Shown: positions 22,340 through 34,300 of the stretch, piece after piece
How positions within the stretch are numbered: position 1 is the stretch's first letter
Layout of the letters: every line of letters begins with the position of its first letter
Assembly (NCBI GenBank): GCA_002946415.1
Contig: NJPS01000050.1
Coordinates: 62,001 to 126,000 of the forward strand
Reading direction: 5' to 3'
From: Rutstroemia sp. NJR-2017a BVV2
Taxonomy: Eukaryota > Ascomycota > Leotiomycetes > Helotiales > Rutstroemiaceae
Length of the DNA stretch: 64,000 nucleotides
The notes under the pieces: model-generated
Told to the model about the DNA's origin: nothing
Databases searched by the model: none
Seen by the model: the letters and a program-made list of their open reading frames with translations, nothing else
Translations under genes and position numbers: made by a program

Positions 22340-25300
22340 ATGGCGTCGCGTGAGGATTTCATTCCAATTGATATCCAACCGCGACTCAAAGATGATTGCC
22401 TTACCAATTATTTTCGTTGCAGAATCAGCCATCAAGACTCCGTGCTTAAACGCTTTAAAGATGGCCATGCCAGAGTGGAACGTGAGCTCGAAAGGATCGA
22501 GAAACTCAGACAGAATTATACCGAGGGCAATAAACCTGATATGGAAATCCTCGAATACCGCCTAGCAAAATGGAAGCAGTATGCTTGGAACAATTGCGAG
22601 CATTGTATACAAGATATCGACAAAAGGATTAAAAATATGACGAAATTGGAGCCTGCAAATCAAGGTCGTAGGAAAGAGCTTGAAATAAGTATCCTTACTG
22701 CCGTTAAGGAGGCCTGGGAACTACCTCCAATACCGGAAGAGGCTCAGGGAGACGACAAAAAGGTCCTTGAGAAACACACAAAATTTTCGATAGCCAAAAT
22801 GATAGACAAACACCTCAAGCGCAAAAACGAAGATCGTCCTAAGAATTCGGGTGACCGCGCAGAAACTGCCGACGACAGCTCCAAGAAAGGGAAGCAACAT
22901 GCCATTCCCGATGATAGTTATGGTGTTACCATCCATCATATGACGCTCAGTAAATCTGACCCTAATTGCCCAACATCTTATATGTCCTATGAATTAGATC
23001 GCCTTTCCTTGAAGGATGTCCTTGCAACGGGCGGAAATAGTCCATTGAACAGGGAAAACCACAAACCAGGAACTATCAGATACTTTCACATGCCTGCTAA
23101 CAACATGCATTGGGTCGAAGTATGAATGATTCTTTTTCTGTTCTTAATCATATACTGACACTCAGAATTAGGAAGCCATTGGAAGATACTACAACGAAGC
23201 AACCCCAGGAGAGTATAATTATCGTAAAGACGAGAATTATCGCGAGAAATCTTCCAACATTCTTTGTCGGCATTTCTGGGCCTCGCTATTACGTGGGGGG
23301 GGAACCCATGACCCGGTACATGCCCGGCATATGCGATCTCATTGCTCGCTCATTACCCCAGGTAGGCGCCCCATTTGTTTCACACCGTTAATTGTTGCTT
23401 ATACTTGCAGAAACTGGTTGCGCTGCTCAACAAGTCAGCGGTAGTAAGAACTTCGTGATATTTGTAAGTCGCATATTCCTGCCGAATCAGATGTTGCTGA
23501 TGCAGAACAGATGCCGTATCTGCACTGGGAGACCCAACAACAACGCCAAAAGATGGCTGAAATTATAAAAATAGAGTCGCAAAAATACCATCCCTCCCGA
23601 TCTCACGTCACGGAATCGTCACGAGAGGAGATATACAAGACAACTGTAGCACTGATAGAGAAGCACACTCACCAAATCCTGGAGATCTCCACACCAGAGG
23701 AATCAGAGGAGAAAATGCAAGCGGCCAAGAAGTGCAAGAGGGTTGTGAGAAGCCCCTTAGGCTTGTATTTGCTGCAAATTGCAAAGGTTTATAACGCTAT
23801 GGAAATTGAACCCGATGTTCGGATGCTTCGTGACTATTTGTACATTCAAACACCTTTGCACCCTCGTCGAACGCTTGATCAATCGTATTACTGGAATCTT
23901 CCTGACACAGATATGAGGGACGAGGACCAGGTCGTCTACCGCGAGACCAAGTGTGGAACGAATATTTCTAGGACTCCTAGTGTTCTGATGGTTGATCAGT
24001 TGTGGCTGTATATTCTTGATGACCGTAAGTATTCCCTAGAATTTAACTCACGATACTAACAGCTTGGACAGATACTATCATCTCAAGCTTCCCAAGAAGA
24101 TGGGGACGGAATAAACCAGATTGGTCGGGAGTTCACAGATGTATTCGAGCCCATCTAGACAACATCCGTGAAGGCGAAATACAATCAGTGTACGACCTCG
24201 CATTGCTGATAATGAATCAATGTTCTACAGTATTTTTCGACCGCACCAAGCCCGTTGATGAGCGTCCGGAGGTTCTTGATATCTTCACCAAAGCTCTAAG
24301 TCATGTCGTACGTCCCTCCGATCCTTTTCTCAATATGGAATATTATTATTCGAAACTGAATCTGACAATACTTACATAGTCTGGAATGAAATGCGTATCA
24401 TTTGAAACTTTCTGGCGCCAACTTAACAAACTATCGAGTGACCACCACCAATTTGACTTCGAGGCCACTGCTCGCAATTACCTGAACATCAACCCTGAAG
24501 GCGAGCTTCTTCGCGAAACACATGACATCATTGAAGAATTGCGCATGATGGCAGATATTTTCTCTGAGCAGTTGACTGTTACTGAGAAATTTTCGATGAA
24601 GTTGCAAGAACTATACAATAAAGAGAGTGTGAAAGAGTCGACAGAGAAAGGGATCTTGAGGGCATTGACAGACATTCAGATGTCCCTTGGACATTTAACC
24701 CACTCGGTCCAACAATTTGCCAACGTGAAGTCATCAAATGCCTTACGATCTGCTGCCTCTTCCTTTGACAATAATTCAGTAACGCGTGTTGGTGAGAATT
24801 CAACAATTGCGAATGAAACCAGGACATCGAGTGCGACTCCACATGGCGAAATTACTGATCCAGTCGGCGAGAGCGTTGTTCCTAATAACTTGAACGAGAC
24901 TGCCCCAAATGGTGCTCCGCAAGGTCAAGAACATGCTTCCCCAACACTAGCCACTCAGCAGACAATTCCAGAAAACACCCTCCACTTAGCAAAAGACCTT
25001 TGCCGGGATATACAAACTCGAAGACAAGAGCTAGTAAAACTGGAAGAGAATACTGTTTACATTGCTCAGCAGGTAAGTCATCGTAACATTTGTTTGATAA
25101 TGATGAAAGCTGATTCAATGCATAGCTTAAGGATCTTCTCGATCTCAAGCAGCAACAAGCATCCATAATCGAAGCTAAATACGCTCTTGGACGCGCTGAC
25201 GAGACGGTCACCCAAGGCCGCTCGATTATGCTTCTTACAATCATCACTATCATCTTTCTTCCACTTTCATTCATGAGCAGTGTATTTGGAATGAATGCAG

Positions 25301-25863
25301 TTGAATTTGAATCTGGAAGTAACCAGCAACCCTGGAACTCAAGTATAGTTGAAAACAATGCAACTATATTGAGCTCTAATAGTGGAAATGGTATAGGTAT
25401 AAGAGCTATGCTAGGATATCTCTTTCCCGTCTCGCTTATTGTTATTTTGCTTTCTATTACTTTGGCCTTTTCAACTTGGATAAGGAGTGGGCTGTACGCT
25501 GGGTCTATCATCCTCTGGGCAGCTGTATTTGAATATACAAGGATGCGACAATTTTCGCTTTGGGTGATTGGCAAATTGGGCCTTAGTGAAATACTGAGAA
25601 AAGGAGATGGGTTCTATGCAAAGGGAGCTATGGTCAAGAGGCAGATTTATGATCGAAAGACTAGAGACGAGATGATGAAGGCTTGGGCTATTGCCAAAGA
25701 GAAAGATATGGAAACCTGTGGCAGTAAGATTGATAATGGACTTAAAAAGAGACGAGGTATAAGAGGGTGGATGAAAGGGCGTAGAAATAATGATATTGAC
25801 GGGAAGGTTATTGGTTCATCCGGTGGTAGCATTATAGAGGAGACTATCGGCGACAAGGTTTGA
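22340..25863 (+). CDS. CorA-like Mg2+ transporter domain protein with long cytoplasmic N-terminus
   Basis: Seven exons fit in phase: 22340-23119, 23172-23361, 23411-23463, 23511-24024, 24072-24307, 24380-25072 and 25126-25863, giving about 1067 aa. The start has a good context (GCCATGG). The C-terminus holds the CorA pair of membrane segments: TIITIIFLPLSFMSSVF followed by the signature GMN (about residues 877-879), then LFPVSLIVILLSITLAF. Upstream is a large soluble region with coiled-coil-like charged stretches and the pattern HARHMRSHCS, seen in fungal CorA-like proteins whose real function is mostly unknown. No stop or frameshift was found. CorA proteins are pentameric divalent-cation channels; transport by this diverged member is an inference. 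The exon 2 acceptor was chosen at GAATTAG because the earlier AG would read into a stop. Confidence 0.8.
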
Positions 25864-25874
25864 CTCGAACTTGA

Positions 25875-26345
25875 ATTTCCCAGCAACCACCAGAACAGCA
25901 TGTTCTTGCGCATCGCCCGGGTTCGACCCTAATCTGGAAAACGTATCGTATCGGGCCACCCGCTGGCGAGAAGCAGAAAAAGGGAGACAAGCTTACTGAA
26001 AGTGTGCTACCCAAATCAATTCAGGACATGACCCACAAGAGCCGTACCAAGGCTAAGCACAGGTCGGACAATGCGGAATTGAACGTCGGCAGACCCAGGG
26101 TTTGTTATCTTTCGCACTACCACGCTGACTTTAAGTGGCCTCTTTTTGCGGAGTCTCCCAAAGGCAGGTCAAACGAGGACAAGAAAGCAATCAAGAGGTG
26201 GTGGGAGAAGATTTGGAAGTACTTTAATCATCAAAAGTGTCCACGGTGTAAGTGGAAGGAGGCGAATGGAAAAGGAGACATTTTTTGCTTCTATTATGCT
26301 CCTATCTTAACTTATTGTTGGCTTTTATTGCTGTATATAGAGTAG
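25875..26345 (+). CDS. Open frame of unknown coding status downstream of the CorA-like gene
   Basis: A 157-codon open frame starts 11 bases after the CorA-like stop codon. It has no ATG until 26027, which would give about 106 aa. The product is basic, with a CPRCKWK-type pair of cysteines and a hydrophobic tail (YYAPILTYCWLLLLYIE). I do not recognise it. It could be a 3' exon, a small gene or chance. Confidence 0.22.
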   Translation: MSQQPPEQHVLAHRPGSTLIWKTYRIGPPAGEKQKKGDKLTESVLPKSIQDMTHKSRTKAKHRSDNAELNVGRPRVCYLSHYHADFKWPLFAESPKGRSNEDKKAIKRWWEKIWKYFNHQKCPRCKWKEANGKGDIFCFYYAPILTYCWLLLLYIE

Positions 26346-26910
26346 ATTTTCACCCTTCCATTTTTCGCGTACTAAAGTTCACAATCCAATTGTCCTCGAA
26401 GAGTCCGGCAGAAAATTGCACAATTGGATTTTCGTTGTGAATATACACCAACAGCTGAAGGCTATCACGTGGTTGCAGAAACTCAAATCACTCCTGCTCG
26501 AACAAAGGTAGCTGTGGTGAAAGTTATCAGTCTATACATTATTTGCAGTAGGAGGCGGACTCAAATACGGCGGGCAAAATCAAACTTAACACTTGTCGGC
26601 TAATAACTCATATACTCATTGTTGGATTGATCATTTCTCACTTAATAAGGCTACTTAGTTGTTCCTATGAGTATCAAGTTCTGCCTAGTCGATATTACTA
26701 CTTTCGAATGTGTTATTATATCTCGTCGTCCTCCCTTACGCAAGTTCTGCTTATACTGTATCCCTAGGTCCCTTTCTTCGGTATATAATTCAGTAAGCAA
26801 GTTACAGTTACTACCTTATTACAGATTTTAGTGTTGGACAGGCTTATATTGCACAGTAGGTTGGTACGTAGAATAGTGCCTGTAGGCTCAAAGGGATTTA
26901 AAAGTAGGTA
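26346..26910. other. Intergenic, no gene seen
   Basis: Mixed-composition DNA between the CorA-like gene and the Tc1-type transposon. No frame, RNA gene or repeat was recognised. Confidence 0.45.
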
Positions 26911-28234
26911 AGAGCTCAGGCCAGGTGACACCGCACCCCCCTTATTTTGCACCCATTTACTTCAATATTAAATTAAAAATCAACTATACAATATTTTTAC
27001 TTGAAATTGAAGGATATTATTAGTGTACAGGAGCTTCTCCTTTTACATTAATCACTTCTTCTAATTTATATGTTAAGCGTTCGATCTCCGGGCGGAAGAT
27101 CTTCGGATCTATCTTATCCTATAACCTCTAGATCTCTCGCTTTAGCTCTTGAATAAAAGTAAGTACAAATGGAAGCTGGTTGATTTTATGCTTTATCCAG
27201 TACCAGACCTTCTCAATCGGGTTCAAATCAGGGGAGCTTGGTGGCCAATTGAGAGTCCTAATACCCTGCTCAAACCGGGCTAGCCGGGTATACCCCTTAT
27301 GTACTTTCGTACCGTCCTCTATAAAGATATACTTAAGGCCAGCCTTCTCAAATAGTAGGAATACAATCGGCTTAAGGACTTGTTCCTTATATACTATGGA
27401 ATCAACCCCCCGGTAACCAGGTTTTTTCTCAAAGAATACTAAAGGGGATTTGTAGTCCCAACCGATCATACTCCAAATCATAACTGATATCCTGCCCGAA
27501 CGGTATACCAACTGTATATAGTTCAAATACCGCTTTTCATCAGGCCGATAAATTACCCAAATCCTTCCCTGTTTGTCTGTCTCAAAAGAAGCTTTATCCG
27601 ACCAGTAGACCTTCTGCCAATCACCCCCCTCTAGCCTAGAGGCAGTATAATCACTTATCTTCTACCACCAGTGCAATCGTGCAAACTGTAGTTGTTTCTT
27701 TACTTGTATCTTATTAATAAAGGGCCTAGGACAAGCAATATACTAGCGGTAGCCCAGTTTGCGGAGCTTCTGGCGGATTGTACGAATAGATGCTTTTATC
27801 CTAAGTACTGCTTGTACCTGCTCAAAAGTTATCCTACAGCTATACTATGTTTTCGAGATTTCCCTTATAACTCTCCGGACTTCTTTTGCTGATATCATCG
27901 CCTAAACCCCCTCTCTCTGCTGCCTATTCTTTCTCTCTTTTTGCGACTTCTATATAGTCCTATAAGTCGACTTGGGCAACCTCAATTCGGTAGCGATTTC
28001 TTTCCAGGAATTCCTGTCTGCTCTGGCCTGGAGTACTCTAGTACGCTTCGGGCTACCCCATAGTTCTTTAAATTTATGGATATGATTAGGGGACCCAGGA
28101 CGGGGATCTATTGTCATTTTTAAGGGAAAATATTGAAGGATGATTTAATTAAATATTATTGAAGATGGAAGGTGGGAAAATCGATAAAATTTTGCGTTTG
28201 CTTAAAGGATGCGGTGTCACCTGGCCTGAGCTCT
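26911..28234 (-). mobile_element. RIP-inactivated Tc1/mariner-superfamily transposon
   Basis: 1324-bp element with perfect 25-base terminal inverted repeats starting AGAGCTCAGGCCAGGTGACA at 26911 and, inverted, ending at 28234. TA lies on both sides (26909-26910, 28235-28236), the usual target for this superfamily. It holds one transposase pseudogene on the minus strand that fills most of the interior. Confidence 0.92.
27128..28117 (-). pseudogene. Tc1-type transposase, five in-frame TAG codons
   Basis: From an ATG at 28117 to the stop at 27128 the frame never shifts (330 codons, a normal Tc1 length) but holds five TAG codons and no other stop type. The N-terminal helix-turn-helix (SWKEIATELRLPKSTYRTI) is followed by the DDE domain: WSDKASFE with the first Asp, IEDGTKVHKG with the second, and WPPSSPDLNPIEKVWYWIK with the final Glu. 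All five TAG codons can derive from CAG or TGG by one transition, so RIP is the simplest cause. The family cuts and pastes DNA at TA. The enzyme is dead, but the terminal repeats are undamaged and could still be mobilised by an active relative. Confidence 0.9.
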
Positions 28235-28285
28235 TACAACTGATGCTTCTTAAGCTATCTATAGTGGGAAGGACTAGCTATATTT

Positions 28286-28395
28286 ATAGGCCTTTCAGGC
28301 CTATTCCCTTAGGCCTCTCAAGCCTATTTGCCACAGGCGTCGTAAGCCTGAACCATAGGCTTCGTAAGCCTGAAGTCATAGGCTTTATAAGCCTA
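28286..28395. repeat. Array of five AGGC/GCCT hairpins, period about 23 bp
   Basis: Consecutive inverted repeats: ATAGGCC-5-GGCCTAT (28286-28304), TAGGC...GCCTA (28310-28326), CAGGC-7-GCCTG (28334-28350), AGGCTT-3-AAGCCT (28357-28371), TAGGCTT-3-AAGCCTA (28379-28395). The AGGC starts are 22-24 bases apart. Stem, loop and spacer vary while pairing is kept. It begins about 50 bases beyond the Tc1-type transposon. Confidence 0.72.
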
Positions 28396-28586
28396 ATCGA
28401 TCACTACGACGTTCAGTTTAAGGTGGTGGGCACCAGCCCCACCTACCCCACTTTAGTGGTTCCAACATTTAGTATCTCACCGATCATTTATTTCTTCACT
28501 TTAACTAGACTATGATGAGAGGGCAGTAATCTATAAACAGAGTGTTCAATATATGTGAGCTAGGGCAAACTAACAAACGAGCCAAG

Positions 28587-30431
28587 CTAACTGGTCGATG
28601 TATCAAGTGTGTGCTTTTCTCGGGTTTCCCTTTCAACCCACTTCAAAGCAACACTTTCTGGGTTTACCATCTCATGCAACATGTGCCCCTGATGATCGAC
28701 TATCAAACTGCTCTTCCATGCTCTATTCCTAGCCTGTTCTAATGTCTCCCCATTTTCTGGGTCTGGCACAACCGTCCATTTGCCAAAAAGCCTTGCTAAC
28801 ACAGCGACGAGTTCTACTTGTGCAAATTTCTTCCCCGGACATACCCGCTGACCCCATGCGAAGGGCATAAAATTATCTGATGTATCTGGTAATAAGGATT
28901 CAGCTTCCAAGGTGCCGGTACCTGAGATATGATTTGATGAATCCGTGCTAGAAATACTGATGAATCGATTTGGGTTCCAGACCATAGAACTAGCGCCCCA
29001 ATAACGAGTATGAGTGTGAAGGGCGGGAAGAGAACAATGTACTGATGTATGAGGAGGGATAATATATTTTTTGCCATTCACTTCAAGCGGTTGTGCAGTA
29101 GAGTTCGTTGTTTTGACAAGTTGCGACAACGGATGACATATACGAAGACTCTCCATCTAACCTCCATTAGTATAATTTCGACAGAGTAAAGTAGAAAGTG
29201 ATTCACCTACCACCACAGCACTGCAGCGTTTCAGCTTTGAATAAGTATTGTAGTTCCATATGCCAACATCACTCTCATTGAAGTAGTGGTTTATTTCCTC
29301 GGCAATCCAATCTTGCGTTTTCGGGTTAGCAGCAAGATGAATTAAGATATTGGTCAACGCTATGGAAGTAGTATCATTTCCGGCGAAAGCGTAGACAAAG
29401 AGGTTACTCAGTATTTCTTCTCTGGTAAGCGTCATCTTCCTACTCAAATCACCCTTTTCTGTAGAATCATTATTCAGGTTGCCTTCGACCTGATCTTCTT
29501 CACATGCATTGACTAGCCGTGCTACGAGATGTTGATTATTTTCTTTTCCTTCAGCAATGTAGCGTCGTTCTTCTTCCATCAAGCCGAATATATAGGAGCG
29601 AAATGTAGACATCGCTGAAGCAGCGGCTTGCCAAGACTTCGGCACCCACCAAGCCGTCAGGCCTTGCTCACCAAAGATAAAAATCTGAATGATGGAACCA
29701 AGAATGGTGGAGAGTGAACTTCTATATTCGTATGAATCATCGTGAGGCTTCCCATAAGGTACCTCTTCTGCCTGACCCTCGAATGGATACACTTTATTGA
29801 ATAGCGCGGCGGCAAGAACGTTCAATGTCAAGACTTTAGTATCTTGACCTGTGGATCTAATCGGTTGACTTGCTCTTTCCGTCCAATATTTCAGCATACC
29901 CTCGGCCTGCAACAGCGATTGCTGCCAGACCAACTCATTGTTCTTTTCCGTAAAGGTTACCGAAGTCATCTTCCGATGCTGTTGCCATTCTTGGTCATCG
30001 GTTGTGGAGAGATTCTTGCCGTAGACATTCAAAACAGCCATCTCCTCCATGTTGCGTCTAAAGTCTGTTCGCCGTCTCAAAATATCGTAAATTATTTCGG
30101 CATTAGATACGCAGAGCTGTAAGCCTCCGGGGTGAACCACAAGAAAGGCATCGCCATAATCCTCATGTATTTTTGCGCGTTGATTTGCTTCCCAGCCGTA
30201 AGAATAGATTCTTGAGAGGTTTTCTGTCGCGATACCCAGACGCTCACAGAGGCGAACAAAAGAACTTCCATAGAGAAGCCAAAATGGGTTGATTGGTGAA
30301 ATCCAGCGCTCGAGGTAAGGAAGACCGGTAGCCTTGGCTTTATCTCGATTGTAGGCGAGAGTCTGCGCAGTCCAAATGAGCAATGCGACTGGCAGAGCGA
30401 GGATTGTGATGACTATGGTCAAGAAAGCCAT
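28587..30431 (-). CDS. Cytochrome P450 monooxygenase
   Basis: Two exons, 30431-29211 and 29156-28587, 596 aa. The 54-base intron (GTAGGT...GGTTAG, phase 0) falls exactly before the K-helix. An N-terminal membrane anchor (FLTIVITILALPVALLIW) indicates an endoplasmic-reticulum enzyme. The I-helix AFAGNDTTS is near residue 349, the K-helix ExxR is ESLR at 409-412, and the heme loop FAWGQRVCPGKKF carries the axial Cys at residue 513. Fungal P450s of this layout oxidise lipids, xenobiotics or secondary metabolites; the substrate cannot be read. It is divergent from the histidine kinase, with the NRPS remnant beyond that. The protein is longer than the usual 500-540 residues, and no stop interrupts it. 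Confidence 0.92.
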
Positions 30432-31321
30432 GACTGACGTAATTCAGAATACCCCACAGACAGATGTTTACAGAGATTTTCGTAGAGCTTCAAAAGCTGT
30501 TGGGGAAGAAACTTTCAAAAACAAAACACTTATGAGTGGCGTGGAAGGGGAAAGCGAGATACGCACGGGCCATGTCTATTTTGAACGGCTGGCGTCGCTC
30601 AGGGGTATGTACCGGTGCTAAGCCCCCGATGTTACAATCCACATATTAATATAAGCAAAATTCTGCGGGTATTATCATCCTTGGTGGCAGCTGCGGCACA
30701 GCAATATCTGTTTGGTTCTATCGTTAAGATACTGGAAGTTATATATATTTGGGTATAGAATATTTACATTCACTTCGAAGGGATGCGCAAGTAAATCTCA
30801 TAGGATTTCTTATAAGATTCCAAATTGTCCCTTTCATTTGATATTGCACTCTAGATTTATCACAATTCATTCACAGTGGGGGTGGGGCCGGGTGCAAGGA
30901 AAATGTGGAGGCTGGTTTGTGGGAAGTGGGGGTATCTTTCAGTTATAGCTAGTAGCTAGACCCCAAATATTGAGGTCTTTGAGTCTTCTTCTCTCTCTAG
31001 TTGTCAACTCTAAGAATTCTAGTAAGTTTACTTTTTACCTTGCTCTTATCATTAACTTATACTCTCATCAAGATTTCAAGAATTTTTTGTTTTCTTGTTT
31101 TGTACTGTGCATAATATTCAAGGCGGCCTGCCAAACCAGGCATCATGTACGTCGACGTCATATATACGGCGGCCGAAGCGATGCAGATTCGTGCCATGCT
31201 GCAGATATATCTCCGACCTTTCTCTACTGAGGTGACGTATATAAAAAAGGCAGCTCAACTCTTCTTTGATGCAAACATCATTTCCCCACCAAAGACTCGC
31301 GTATTGTAAAATACAGCAGCT
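30432..31321. promoter_or_regulatory. Shared divergent intergenic region of P450 and kinase
   Basis: 890 bases separate the two divergent start codons. It contains a G-rich stretch at about 30877-30930 with five runs of three or more G on the plus strand, and a CT-rich stretch near 30985-31010 of the kind common in fungal promoters. No gene was recognised. Confidence 0.5.
31233..31246 (+). promoter_or_regulatory. CRE-like TGACGTA next to TATA box
   Basis: TGACGTATATAAAAAA lies about 85 bases upstream of the kinase start codon. TGACGTA is the core of CREB/ATF-type sites, and TATATAAAA is a canonical TATA box. Position and orientation fit the kinase promoter; binding is an inference. Confidence 0.45.
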
Positions 31322-34300
31322 ATGGACCCTTCACGCCGCGTTACAGAGAGCCAGAGAGCTCTCGAGTTGAAAAAGTAAGCTGGGTTGGCCTGCCCGCATC
31401 AAGCAGTGCTCAATCAATTACTATGACAAGTGCAGCTCGGATCTCCTGCAATCATATGATATCGATATCACGCTGGCTAATATACTTCCCAGATTCTTCG
31501 CGCCGTATAAAGAGGAGCAAGACCACCTTGACGAACCCTTCAATGAGTTACTCATCGGAGATGCAGCTTTGTCTGCCTACGTTGAGAGAGTGATATGGCG
31601 TCTGCATGGCGTCCATGGCATGGTAAGGTGAAGATTCTCTGCCTTCAATAAGACGATATTTACTTATTTTAAAGCTTGATTGACCGTGCTGAGCAATGGT
31701 TCGTCGCTGGAGCGACGCGTGTGGGAGCTTCTGAAGACGGTTTTGTAATGAATGACTCGTCATGGTTCGGCTCTACCACTGTTTCCACTCCTGGAGGACT
31801 ATGTGAGGTATGAGATTTCCCGTCTAATTGGAACCAGGTTTTGATATTGCGCAGAATACGCTCCAACTGGAGGATACCAAGGATCCCTATCCCTGCTTCG
31901 TCATTAATGATCTATCCCTCGATGCTAGATTTGCTTCCTTGCCTGTTGTAGATGGCTCACTTGCAGCTTATCGTTTCTATGCAGGAACGCCAATCACAAC
32001 AAATCGTGGCATTAACATTGGATCACTCTTCATATATGACGACAAACCGCGAGACGGATTGTCTACAGTCCAGCGTGAATGTTTGTGGCTTTCTTCGGAA
32101 TAATTCTACGTTTCTAATTGAGCTAATTAATTAATAGTCCTCCATCAGCAAGCCGCCAATGTGATGGAGCTTCTCGAGACGAAGCGGCAGGCCGCAGACA
32201 GACGGCGGGTCATGTTAATGAGTCAAGGAATTGCGACCTTCTTGGAGGAAGCCTCGCGTATTACTGACTCAAGCTCTGGAGCGACGTTTACATCTACGGA
32301 TAAGAAGCCGCGAGGTAGGAAGACGGATGGTCATGAAGCTTCTGAAATCCAAGAACCGACCGAACCACCGAACCCCCCCGTTGGGGACAAGATTAGCATG
32401 ATTCTCGACCAAGCTGCATTAATTCTTCGGCAGTCCTTAGAGCTCAATTCTGGGGGCGTAGTATTTTTGGATACCACTGTTGGTTACACTGCTGCTGGTA
32501 GCATTGATGCTTATCTGGATGAAACCACCATTTTAGGAGCTCAATTTTTGCAAACTAAGAATGAGCAGTCGCAGCACGATAGCGAAATTAGGAGCGCTAC
32601 ACTGAGCCAGCCTGTCCATGAGATTGGTGAAAATCTATCTCGGCGATCAATACAATCTTCAACAGAAAAACACAAGACGTCCAAAGTCCAAGCGATATCT
32701 GCTGCAGAGATTGGTATGTGTTTTCGTAACAAATGTTGGTCCCTCGAAGTAATTTCGAGCTCTGTGCTATCTTACACTAAGCTCTAGTTACGAGCGATTC
32801 AGTCACGTATGGATTATTTTTATCCAACACTGGTTGGTTTTAATTCTCAAAGGCACTGCTGACTTCGTGATCATCACAGCCACCTCTGATCTTGACTCGA
32901 GCATGTTGGACGGGAAAACGTTGCAGTCTCTTCTTAACTCTTATCCCAAGGGCAACGTATGGTATATTGATGACAAGGGCTTTTTCTCATCGTTAGATCA
33001 GATAAATGACTTGGAGCGCTTTGATAGGGGAAGTCCATTTGGAAGCAGACGATTAGTCCCTGCTAGCGACGTGACAAAGCAGATGGCAGAAGCGACTATT
33101 CTGTCGCAAATTTTCCATAAAGCCCGACAGATCATATTCTTGCCACTCTGGGACGCCGCTGGAGGTAGAATACACCTTCTATACTGTTTGCCATACATAC
33201 TAATTAGTGCGGCTAGATCGGTGGTACTCGGGCTGTTTTGTGTGGAGTCAATCTGCAGTTCCAGTATTTACTGTTGAGAGTGAAATTGCGTATCTCTCAG
33301 CATTCACTAACTCTATTACGGTTGAGATCTCTCGACTGGATGCCATTACAGCCAACAAGATGAAATCTGACTTCATAAGTAGCATTTCTCGTAAGCTCAG
33401 AAGCTCGACAGGGGGCAAAAATCAGTGCTGACAGTAGTAGATGAGTTTCGAAGTCCGTTACACGGTATACTTGCAAGCGCAGATTTTCTCCGTGATTCAG
33501 ATCTAGATGCCTCGCAAATTGAATTCGTATCAACGATACAGAATTGCAGTGGGACTCTTTTGGTAGGATCCATCCCTTGTGACTTATAGACTGTGCTCAT
33601 CATTGCTACAGGACACGATCAATCACGTACTGGACTATAGCAAGATCAACTCATTCAACAATTCGGGCAGTCCCCATGGTATGCTTCATTACTCAAACAT
33701 CTTACCGTTTTCATACTAATGGTAGTGAAAGATTCAATATCTAATGAGCTTTACCGAACAACCAACCTTGCTTTACTGTGCGAAGATGTGGTGAACGGAA
33801 TGATTATAGCGGGAGAGTTTCGGGGAGCCGCGTCCACAGAAATTTCTAACGACGTTTCGAACGACCTCAGGACCTCCCAAAACCCTCCACTATCGACTGT
33901 GGAGATCATTTTGGACATCGAGCATCAAGACTGGGACTTTAGAGTACAGGCCGGTATTGATACTTATCCCCACGCAGTCTAGGACTGTCTAACGAATTGA
34001 ACCAGGCGCGCTGCGACGAATCGTGATGAATATTTTTGGCAATGCACAAAAGTACACCACATCGGGCTACATTTTGGTCCAAGTTGGACTTCGGAAAATG
34101 GATCAAAATGATTCTAAAAAGTCAGCTAGCACATCAAGTGAGAATTTAGTGATACATGTAAGGGACACTGGAAAGGGAATGTCCTCTGAGTATATGGAGC
34201 GAAAGCTTTATCGGCCGTTTGCTCAAGAAGACAGCTTTGCCACAGGAGTTGGACTTGGACTCTCTATCGTGTAAGTGACATTGTGCAATCCTCTACCAGT

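Noticed and set aside
25913..25928. GGGTTCGACCC resembling a tRNA B box
   Set aside because: No A box, acceptor stem or anticodon arm can be drawn around it.
28286..28395. Hairpin array as a CRISPR-like array
   Set aside because: Units are palindromic throughout, there are no unique spacers of constant length, and the surroundings are a fungal nuclear genome.
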